Shown: piece by piece, positions 55,584 through 64,000 of the stretch
How positions within the stretch are numbered: position 1 is the first letter of the stretch
Layout: the number at the start of each line of letters is the position of its first letter
Assembly: GCA_039519185.1 (NCBI GenBank)
Contig: CM076849.1
Coordinates: 111,233,806-111,297,805 of the forward strand
Direction: 5' to 3'
Origin: Astragalus membranaceus
Lineage: Eukaryota; Streptophyta; Magnoliopsida; Fabales; Fabaceae
DNA: 64,000 nucleotides
Made by a program: the position numbers and the translations under genes
Notes under the pieces: generated by a model
The model's database searches: none
What the model was told of the DNA's origin: nothing
The model's input: the letters and a program-made list of their open reading frames with translations, nothing else

Positions 55584-58556
55584 TAGGGGTGGACAACAAA
55601 AGAGAAACCGCCCAATCCGATAGTTAACCGAAAAAAAAAAAGAAGCCGGTCGGTTTTGGGCCATTATCGGGTATTTGGAGGCCCAAAATGGTTAAGGTTG
55701 GATTAATTTGGTCGGAGGCGGTGGGCTCAAGGGGATCCGGCCCAAACGGAACCCGACCGACCCAAGGTGACAGTCACACGCTCGCATATATCACAATTTC
55801 ACAAACACTCAAACAGAAACACGCCAAATTCATTTTCACTCTGAACCGTGAAATGAAACCCTAGGTCCGACACTGCGAACTACGAACCCTCTCCACGCCG
55901 CAACTCAACGTCTCCCTCTACCACGAAACCCTAGCAGTGAAGCGCCCCTCTCCCACGAAACCATCACCGTAACTACAACGAAGCCATTACTACAACTCAC
56001 TCACAGTGTACAGGAGGGTTCTCAATCTCTATTTTCGTTGTCTTCATTTGGTTCTCTTGCAAGTGGTAAGCTTTCTTTCTTCGATTTTATTCTTCTCATC
56101 ATCTCGTAGTTCTTTTGAAGTTGATTATTATGTTTTCTGTGTTCGTTTTTTGTGATTCAGATTTCAAACCTAGGGTTTCATTTATTTTCATTTCAAGTGT
56201 AGCAGCAAAGGAGCTTCGTTTCTCTTGTTTGTGTAGCAGCAAAGGAGCTTCGTTCTCTTGTTTCTGTAGATCCATCATTTCGTTCGTTTTCCAAGTGGTA
56301 AGCTTCCATTCTCAGATTTTCTTCTTTCCATTATCTGTTTGTTCTTTCCATTCTCTTGTTTCTGAGTTTCAAATGGATTCACTCTATTTTCGTTTTTGTG
56401 GAGTTTAAAAATTTTAGGGTTTCAAAATTGTTGGCTTAAAATGGTTTCTAAGTTCCTTTATCTTCTCTGTTTCAAGGTTTCAAAAATTTTAGGGATATTT
56501 TGTTTCAAATGGGTGTTTATATCCTGTTTATATTAGTCATACATGTCATATATGCTATTTATATGTGATGTTTGTTAGTAGTTTCTGTTTGTAAAAAGAA
56601 ATTGAATTGGGTAAATCTGTTTGTAAGTTGCTGGTTTAACAGTTTAAACACATCAACCTAGATGAAGAGTTTGAAGATTTTGATAACATTGTGGCAGGTA
56701 TAAATTAAATGATTTCTGGTCTTTTGATAATGTTATATTTCTAATTCTATATAAGCTAATATGTTTTTTTTATGTTCTACAGAATTTCAAGGAGGGGTAT
56801 TTGTGGGTGACGGAGCTGCTGGAGTAAGCTCATCATCTCAGTCACAGCCAATTAATATTGGCAGTGGCTGATAAGAAATTCTGGTATTTTGATATTTTTT
56901 GAAATTTTGGGGTCACATGGCTCACATCTCAACTAAATGGCAACACCTTTTGGTCTTTTGGAGTCTTTAATGACTCACTACGGTGTCCAATGATCCATCT
57001 TCATGCAAGGGAACTTTTGTGTTGGGTATGGATGAAGGTAATGGTTTCCTAAATACTCTCTAATGAAGTCGGTCCGTCGCTGGAACTTAAGACCGGAACT
57101 TAAGACCTTGGTGAAGTTAAAAAAAGAGGGCTCCATTCAAGTATATTGAATCTGCTGCTGGTAATATATTAAAACTGATATTAAAACTGACAAGTATATT
57201 GAATCTGCTGCTTCTGGGTATATGTTAAAAAAACTGCTGGTAGAAATTTGAATTTCTTGCTGTATATGTTAAAAAAACAGATTTATGATTATTCTTTCCT
57301 TTTATAATTGGAATTTGGAAGTTAGTTTCTTAATCCTGTATGATGTTGTGATATTTGCATGCAATTTAATGAAGCCTTTCTTTACTTCATTTCAAAATTT
57401 AGGGATCTTTCCTCAATGCATACTAGTACAAATCTTTGCTGGTAGTAGTAATCTATACACTTTTTTTGAATTAGTCATACTGAATTTAGTGGAATCCGTT
57501 GTTTATGTACAGTGTGAATGACTGCTAGTCCAACTGATGCATATGGAGGGTATGAGATACTATTTCAACACACATTTGGGGTAATTGATATTTCAAGTGT
57601 GAACAAAGTTGCTGCTTTCAACACACATTTGAATGAGTTCTTCATAACATGCATACATACTAGTTGGAAATCTGCTATCTGAAATTGTATCTTATTTTAT
57701 TTTGCAGGTTCAAATGGATGCCACTCTTGAGCTTCTTTGCTTCTTGAAGAAGCTTGAAATTCCCCTTGCATGGGTGTAAATTGTAAATTAGACTAATTTA
57801 CTAGTTGGAAGTTGGAACACTTCTAGACTTATTAACTGTTGGTTGCTTTAATTAGGTGTCTGTGAAATTGATTGATGTTGAGCCTGTGATGTTAAATTAG
57901 TTACTGCTTGTTTGTTTAAACTTAAATGAGCAGCTGTAAACTTTAAATGTTTTAGTTTCAATTGGGTTTGTGTTGTATGGCCTATGATTCTAATGTGATA
58001 TTGTGTTAACTGTGTGCTTTGACAGCAGCATTAACTTAAATGTATGATTTGAACTGATAATCAGTCTATTTGAACAGGAAAAAAGTGTTAATGCTGCTGA
58101 TTATCAACAGGGAAATAATTACCTATAATGCTTTAAAATCTGTTGTTGATTGAGTTACAAATCTGTTTTAGTATGATAGTGTGTTAAATGTATGCTTTTT
58201 ACTCTGTTATTCTGTTAAAAAAATATCAGGTTTAACATGTTTAAAAAAAATTAAAAAAAAGTTTTTTATCTTAAAATCTACCACAAAAAGTACTGGGCCG
58301 CAGAAGGCCCAAAATGTAAACATTTTTAAATAAAATTGTTTTTTTTCTTCTGAAATTAGACAAAAAACGAATTGGGCCAACGAAGGCCCAAACCGTTCTT
58401 ATCCATCATCTACCCGCACAAAACCGCCCAACCCGAAACCGCCCAAACCGATTATTTTATTGGTTACATTTGGGCCTCCATATTGCATCCGCGGTTTGGG
58501 CCGGATTGGTGTCAATGGGCCCGTACCCGACCGGACCCGGCCGCTGTCCACCCCTA
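55584..58556. mobile_element. Non-autonomous hAT transposon, 2,973 bp
   Basis: The terminal inverted repeats TAGGGGTGGACA and TGTCCACCCCTA are flanked by the 8-bp duplication TTTCAAAG (55,576-55,583 and 58,557-58,564), the signature of hAT elements. Subterminal parts on both sides are rich in GGCCCAAA, ACCGCCCAA and GGCCGG-type motifs. No BED zinc-finger or hAT transposase domain is encoded. The interior has leader-like sequence (55,800-56,300) and small exon-like pieces. It probably arose from a larger element or carries captured sequence. Confidence 0.92.
56643..56871 (+). pseudogene. Exon-like pair inside the hAT element
   Basis: Two segments with GT..AG borders, 56,643-56,697 and 56,783-56,871, read in phase. 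The first is acidic (NLDEEFEDFDNIVA). The second reads FQGGVFVGDGAAG and then Ser/Gln-rich text to a stop. It could be the last exons of the hAT transposase gene or of a captured gene. I do not recognise the family. A third exon-like piece follows an acceptor near 57,708 (MDATLELLCFLKKLEIPL). No complete gene is present. Confidence 0.3.
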
Positions 58557-60093
58557 TTTCAAAGTGCTCAGAGTCAAATCCTAATTTTTGAAAGAAACAA
58601 TTTTTGATTTGAATTAAATAAAAAACTGAAATAATAAAATAAACATAATAAAAAGCATGAAAGGATTGGGATCAGATGGTTGATGGTTGATGACCCCTAC
58701 TCTATACCTTTTGATGACCTTCGTTAGTTTCCTATGTTGCTTTTTAATGAAGTAAAGTCTAAAGCCTAAACTATATGCAAACTATTCATCTGTCTGCCAA
58801 TCTTGAAATCCTCGAGGCTTGGGTTTAATTTGAAAAGAGGGAGAGAAAAAAACAAAAGGAGAAAAATAGATAAGGAAAGAAGAGATAAATCAAGACCAAG
58901 GAAGGAAAAAAAAGAGGGACCGAAGGGGGAAGGAAGGAAAGAGGGAGTGGTGGGTGTTCGGCGTTTCGGGGTGGTTTGCGAAAAGAGAAAGGGTGGTGGG
59001 TAGTGGTGGTCGTGTGAGAGGAGGCGACGGTGATGGTGGCTGTTTGGTGGTTGGATGGTGGCCGTTTGGAGGTTTTGGTGGTTGTTCACGGTGGCGACCA
59101 CCTCGGACGGTGGCCGAAGTTGAGGTTTGGTTCTTTTCTCTTTCTTTCTCTTATTTTCGTTTTTATGGTGGTGGGGTGTTGTGGTGGCCTTTTGGGTGGT
59201 GGTGGCCGGAGCTCACGGCGGCGGTGGTGCTCGCCGGAGACAGTGGTGGTGGTCCTCTCTCTCCTATTTTCCATATTTCTTTCTCTCTTCTTTTTGTTTC
59301 TCCCCCCTGTGTGTGTTGTTGTGTTGTTGTTAATTTTTTTTCTTTCCTTTTTTTTGTTACAGTGCCCTTCCCCCCCCTCCTTTGATTTTCGTTTCTGTCT
59401 CCTTAATAGAGGCCTCCGGTTTTGTTTTCTTCCTTTTGCCAGCTTTGAGCCCCTCAAATGCCCCTTTCATATTCCTAAACCATGAGTATGTATCTTCTGC
59501 TTTTTCTGATCTTGCTATTGACCTATATTTTTTTTTTCTGGTTTGATGTTTGCAGGCCTGGTTTGCAAATCAGATTGCAGAAGTTTGGCTCTATGTGACG
59601 GGCAGTGACTTCTTTGGTGAAAAAAGGAATTCACAAGATGAAAGAAGCTATGAAAGCTATCTCAAAATAGAAGAAGATGCTGACTATGCGCATCGTTCAT
59701 TTTTGTTGTATTTTCCTATTTTTTTTTTTGGTTTTAAGGTGTAAAAAAAAATTAATATTTAATGTTAAGATAGATTTTTTTTAATTTTATTTTCTCAAAA
59801 CAAGTTCTACTAATACCAAGAGAAACGACTTGAAACCGCTAATGAGTACCAAATGACACGCGTAAATTACTAAAACCTCGAAATGTAAATATAAGCAATA
59901 TTTTTGATTTTTGATTCCTTGATGGTTTTGTTAATAAGAAGACTTCTATTAATAACGATACAAATGCAAAAATCACCGATAAGTCCAAAACGACATGCAA
60001 AATCAATTAACCTTATAAAAATGCATAAAATGATATTTTTGGGATTTTCATGGAAAACAACGAGAAAATACCGGTTAAAATTGGGTGTTCACA

Positions 60094-60256
60094 GTTGCCC
60101 CTCTGTGCTTATTCTCTTACGATATAATACAGAAAACCAAGTTTTGTCATATTATCAAAGTCAGAAATAAGTACAGATATGAACCTCGAATTTAACCGGT
60201 GACATATGAATACGGTGTGATGAAAAGGTTGAATCGATGCCAATAAATAAAGAAGA
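60094..60256 (-). other. Element H polypurine tract and start of the 3' region
   Basis: The minus strand reads CAGAGGGGCAAC directly before the LTR. Beyond it is a unique AT-rich spacer leading into the tandem array. Confidence 0.75.
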
Positions 60257-61375
60257 GTGAAATGCCAGGGCAGGACCAGTAGTATGAGAGAAAGAAGAGA
60301 AGCAATGCCAGAGCAGGATTGTTAGCATGGAGATAGAGGAGAATGTCAGGGCGGGACCGTTAGCATGAAAATCAAAGACAATGCCAGGGCGAGACCGTTA
60401 GCATGAAAATTAAAGACAATGTCAGGGCGAGACCGATAGCACAAATTTAAAAACAATGCCAGGGCGAGACCGATAGCATGAAATTAAAGACATTGCCAGG
60501 GCGGGACCGATAGCACAAAACTAAAAATGTGATGCCAGGGCGTCACCGATAGCATGTAATGCCATGGCGTAACCGATATCACAAAACTAAAAGTGTGATG
60601 CCATGGCGAGACCGATAGCACGAAACTTACAAACATTGCCAGGGCGAGACCGATAGCACAAAATTGAAGACAATGCCAGGGCGAGACCGATAGCACAAAA
60701 CTAAAAATGCGATGCCAGGGCGTAACCGATAGCATGCAGTGCTAGGGCGTAACCGATAGCACAAAACTAAAAATGCGATGTCAGGGCGTAACCGATAGCA
60801 TGCAGTGCCAGAGCGAGACCGATAGCACAAAACTAAAAATGCGATGTCAGGGCGTAACCGATAGCATGCAATGCCAGGGCGTAACCGATAGCACAAAAAT
60901 AAAATGCGATGCCAGGGCGTAACCGATAGCATGTAGTGCCAGGGCGAGAGTGATAGCACGCAACTTAAAAACATTGTCAGGGCGAGACCAATAGCACAAA
61001 ACTTAAAATGCGATGCCAGGTCGTAACCGATAGCACAAAACTAAAAATGCGATGCCAGGGCGTAACCGATAGCATGCAGTGCCAGGGCGAGACCGATAGT
61101 ACAAAACTAAAAATGCGATGCCAGGGCGTAACTGATAGCAAGCTGTGCCAGGGCGTAACCGATAGCACAAAACTATAAATGTGATGCCATGGCGTAACAG
61201 ATAGCATGCAGTGCCAGGGCGAGACCGATAACACGCAACTTAAAAACATTGCCAGGGCGAGACCGATAGCACAAAATTGAAGACAATGCCAGGGCGAGAC
61301 CGATAGCACAAAACTAAAATGCGATGTCAAGGCGTAACTGATAGCATGCAGTGTCAGGGCGTAACCGATAGCACA
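60257..61375. repeat. Satellite-like tandem array in the 3' region of element H
   Basis: About 32 monomers share the core GCCAGGGCG(A/T)(G/A)ACCGATAGCA, each about 33-38 bp long. Two monomer types, one with GCGAGACC and one with GCGTAACC, often alternate to give roughly 65-bp dimers. Monomers at the left end are more diverged and carry GTTAGCATG. The array lies between pol (outside) and the 3' LTR, the place where Tat-lineage elements are known to build tandem repeats. Minus-strand ORFs through it repeat a TPWH-type peptide and are artefacts of the period. Confidence 0.92.
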
Positions 61376-62260
61376 AAACAAAAAATTTTGATGATGAGAA
61401 AATGTAATGTCAGAGCTAACAGTAAAATGCAATGAATGTTCTTCTATAAAAGGTCAATTTTTAGAACTTGAACCATTTCCCCGAACTCTCAATCCTCGAC
61501 CAATCAAACCTTTTACCCCTTTTCCATCCCCGACCCAATTAACCCTTCTTACTTGTCTTATCAATTATGCTTTTGGAAACCTTTTGAGATGTTAAACCGT
61601 AGCATGGAAGGGAAAAGCAATGCATGCCTTGCTTTGAATGACTCTATTTTTTATTATTATTACTTTATTCACAAAGAGACTGGGAAAACACATGCTTCTT
61701 GTCATGAAGTGGAATGCATGGTTTGATATGAATTGTATGCATGTTATGACATGAAATGTATGAGTTATGCAAGCGCATAGAGATGGACATCTTCTAAAGG
61801 TTATATTTGCTGAGAATATGTTTTCATGCATGTTTTTTTTTGAAACCAATCAAGCTTGTCCTCGGTTGGAAACTTATCACTATCTTTGCCTTGCCAGGTC
61901 TCTTTTCTTTTACAATCCCCATCCTCCAAAGCCTGACACATTCCCGTTTGACCCTTTCTCACCGATTGTCATCAGCTCTCTATATCATATCAATGATTCC
62001 AAATTGACTCTTTTTGAAGCATTACTTAAAGAGCATGCATGGATTCACGGGTATTAACAAGCTGGGATTTTCGCGTTTCTGGATTGTTTGTTTTGGGTTT
62101 TTGAAGATTTGGAAGTGAATGTTGTTTACAAAGTGAAAGAAATGGGGAAGACGAAGAGAAAGTGAGATGGTTGGAAAAAGGGATTAGGATTGCCTCAAGA
62201 TTAATCTTTTAGTGTATTTCTATTTTCTTGAGGCAGCTTACTTGGTAGAATTTGGTAAAA
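61376..62260 (-). other. Element H 3' region, unique spacer
   Basis: No gene is present. The stretch contains ATGCATG-rich sequence near 61,600-61,840 and otherwise ordinary AT-rich text. Several short ORFs lack any recognisable domain. Confidence 0.55.
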
Positions 62261-62264
62261 GGTT

Positions 62265-62870
62265 TTACACAAAAGGGATGACTGCTGCAGCAACCAAAGC
62301 TGGACTTATGAAGGGTTTTGCAAAAGATTTTCCCTTAGGTGGCAAATGATATTCCCAAAGAGAAAACAGCAAAGTTTGACTCACGAAGGGTTTATTGCAA
62401 AATTTTGCCCCGGTATTGGTGAAACAACATTGCCCTAAGAAAAGACTACACAGGTGTGGCAAACAGAGTTTAAACGACGTGAAGTCTTGCAACATTTCTG
62501 CCCCAGTTTTAATGAAAGGTGTTGCCCCGAGAGTAGATTACACTAATGTAACCGGCGAAATCTCACTCATTAAGGGTCACACAAAAAATTTATCCCCTGA
62601 GTTGGTATACGGTATTGCCCCTTGGATGAGACTAAGCCTAGTACGCAAAGTTTGACTCATGAACATCTTGCCAAATGCTTGCCCCAGTGTTGGTGAAAGG
62701 CATTGCCCTGAGAGAAGACTAAGTTGGTATTGCAAGAAAAGTTCAATTCATGAAGGGTTGTGCAAAAATTTTGTTGGCTCAGAGTGGGATTTCTTGAGAC
62801 TCCCAAGGTTACCTCAAACCACAAAAATTGCCCCAATGTGTCATTCTGTTAGACACGAAATGAAGGGATT
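62265..62870. repeat. Degenerate repeat of about 90 bp in the 3' region of element H
   Basis: Five to six diverged units share GAAGGGTTTTGCAAAA, TTTGCCCC(A/G)GT, GGTGAAA and ATTGCCC(T/C)(A/G)AGA, with spacing of about 90 bp. Units differ a lot, so this array is older than the one at 60,257. Confidence 0.75.
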
Positions 62871-62924
62871 ACGTTAGTGAATGAACATGTCAAACATAAA
62901 CTTCTTAAATGTAGCCTGATTCCC

Positions 62925-63180
62925 CTTTTGTGCCCTAATTTGTGCCTAGACTGAGCTTGCAGGTTTTCAGTCTAGCGGGCTTTGACTCAATTTTTTTAAG
63001 ACCCTAATTTTAGCCTAGACCGCCCTTTCGGGTTTTCGATCTAGCGAGCTTTGATTGACCCTAACTTTTGCCTAGACCGCCCTTTCGGGTTTTCGATCTA
63101 GCGGGTCTCATTCATTTTGTTAACCCTAATTTTAACCTAGACTGCCCTTGCAGGTTTTCAGTCTAGCGAGCCTCATTCTT
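62925..63180. repeat. Four-copy stem-loop module shared with element E
   Basis: Units of about 55-70 bp contain CCTAATTTT, CCTAGACCGCCCTTTCGGG and TTTTCGATCTAGCG. CTAGA and TCTAG within each unit can pair. The same module, inverted, lies after the pol stop of element E (42,828-42,930), which supports minus orientation for element H and suggests its pol lies to the right. Confidence 0.8.
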
Positions 63181-64000
63181 TTTTCTTTTCATTTTTTAAA
63201 GCAAAGATTTGTTAAAAGGAAATAAATGATTTATCTCCAAATTAACATTGTAAAAATGAAAGCAATCATTCATCAATCAGAGTGGACTTTTAGAGGCTTG
63301 TAACGTGGCTATGGGTTAAGAAAGAAAAAAAAAGGCTAGAAGGCACAAGAAATTGTTTTATGCGTTATGGATCAAAAGAATTTAAAGGCTTAAAGATTTT
63401 ATAGGCTAAATGGATCAAGGGCGATTTAAAGGCTAAAGAGATGGTTTATGGGTTAAAAGGATCAATGGCCTATAGTGCATTCATTTCTATTGTATTCTCA
63501 GTACACCACTCTTTTTCTTGTGACACCCACCCATTCTCCTTCTTGATTTTTTTTATTTTGGCTTTTTCCATTTTTCTTTCTTCTTTTACTCCTTTGTCTC
63601 CACCTCATTTATAGCCGACCTCCTCTTTTTTTTCCCACCATCAATGGTTTATCCCCAACTTTTTCTTTACCTTTTTTGACTTTTGTCCTTCCTTTTCTCC
63701 ATTGTCTCATCAATTTTCTATCTTGAGAACTCAAATGATAATCTTAATGCACTAAATTCCATTGTAGTGTCAATCCTTGTCTAGGGTCAAATGAAAGGAA
63801 ATTTTGGGCTCAAAGGGGGACGAACATCAATGGGTATAATACTTTTTATTTGGAAAAAATGCCACTCTTCATTTCAAATCATGATTTCTCATTTTCAAAC
63901 ATTAATTTTGAAACAACATTAGCGCATGGCTAACATTATTCTCTTAAAAAATACTTTTGCTCTCTTTTTCTTTTACCTTTTTTTCTTCTTTTTTTGCTTT
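63181..64000. other. Right edge: AT-rich sequence without a recognised gene
   Basis: The stretch contains short direct repeats around 63,350-63,470 (AAAGGCTAAA-type, GGCTTAAAG) and T/C-rich tracts at 63,520-63,720. No coding domain is seen on either strand. It probably continues the 3' region of element H. Confidence 0.5.

Larger units (their letters stand above)
54681..60093 (-). repeat. Element H 3' LTR (Tat/Ogre type), interrupted by a hAT element
   Basis: On the minus strand it starts TGTGAACACCC at 60,093 and ends GGTCACGACA at 54,681, about 2.4 kb without the hAT insertion. Two diverged direct repeats near 55,000-55,200 and 55,250-55,450 carry GCTCCTACGTATC and GACAAGATGTACATCTCA. The stretch 58,920-59,260 is GGT-rich low-complexity sequence. 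The Gly/Val-rich ORFs there are not genes. Confidence 0.78.

Noticed and set aside
58766..59485. Gly/Val-rich and basic ORFs around 59 kb
   Set aside because: They come from a GGT-rich low-complexity stretch inside the element H LTR. Frames overlap on both strands with no domain.
60257..61375. CRISPR-like array of short repeats
   Set aside because: Monomers are contiguous and related over their full length, with no unique spacers, and the genome is a plant.
60484..61432. Minus-strand ORFs with repeated SVTPWH-type peptide, a possible repeat protein
   Set aside because: The period follows the tandem DNA monomer. Several overlapping frames are open because of composition, and the position is the 3' untranslated region of a retrotransposon.

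Overview
The window is eukaryotic, almost certainly a dicot plant and most likely a legume. That reading rests on the retrotransposon lineages present (Tekay/Del-type chromovirus, Tat/Ogre-type Ty3-gypsy, Sirevirus-type Ty1-copia), on CACTA and hAT transposons, on GT..AG introns, and on AT-rich sequence with no operon structure. The species cannot be fixed from sequence alone. I see no convincing free-standing host gene, tRNA or rRNA. The whole 64 kb is one block of transposons nested inside one another, and many insertion borders can be read directly from target-site duplications (TSDs).

Left part (1-22,799). An LTR called B (minus strand, running off the left edge) was split by element A (711-21,247, minus, TSD CAGGG). 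A is a Tekay-type chromovirus whose polymerase has lost the reverse transcriptase core. Its 3' LTR holds a foreign solo LTR (1164-3877, TSD TTTAC). Its 5' LTR holds a 9,017-bp CACTA transposon (10,408-19,424, TSD ATA) with an open 1066-aa tnp2 transposase, a shrunken second gene ending in a Ulp1-like cysteine-protease segment, and an apparent fragment of a malectin-type receptor-kinase gene.

Middle part (22,800-48,305). Element C (minus, Ty3/gypsy) is visible as a 5' LTR, a primer-binding site and two gag pieces. It was split by B, by a copia LTR-like segment (23,568-24,531), by element D (24,532-30,262, TSD TTGTC) and by element E (31,108-47,810, imperfect TSD). D is a Sirevirus derivative with nearly identical LTRs that keeps gag but almost no pol. 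E is a plus-strand Tat/Ogre-type element with gag, protease, a G-patch segment, a probable intron, and a long open polymerase with reverse transcriptase, two RNase H domains and integrase. A 388-bp CACTA-type MITE (39,125-39,512, TSD AAT) sits in its pol region.

Right part (48,306-64,000). This is built from further Tat/Ogre-type elements. F (plus) shows its last internal bases and the first 77 bp of its LTR. G (minus) shows a full 3' LTR interrupted by a solo LTR (49,363-51,930, TSD CGTAC), plus part of its 3' untranslated region. H (minus) shows a 3' LTR interrupted by a 2,973-bp non-autonomous hAT element (55,584-58,556, TSD TTTCAAAG), followed by a long 3' untranslated region. That region carries a tandem array of about 32 monomers (60,257-61,375) and two other repeat families.

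How the parts relate. The elements form a chronological stack rather than a pathway: F was hit by C; C by B, D and E; B by A; A by the solo LTR and the CACTA; E by the MITE; G by a solo LTR; H by the hAT. Only the CACTA tnp2 gene and the E polymerase look close to intact. The most unusual signals are repeat arrays built into LTRs and 3' regions: GGCGCC hairpins, AATCGATT boxes, a 24-bp array and the satellite-like array.
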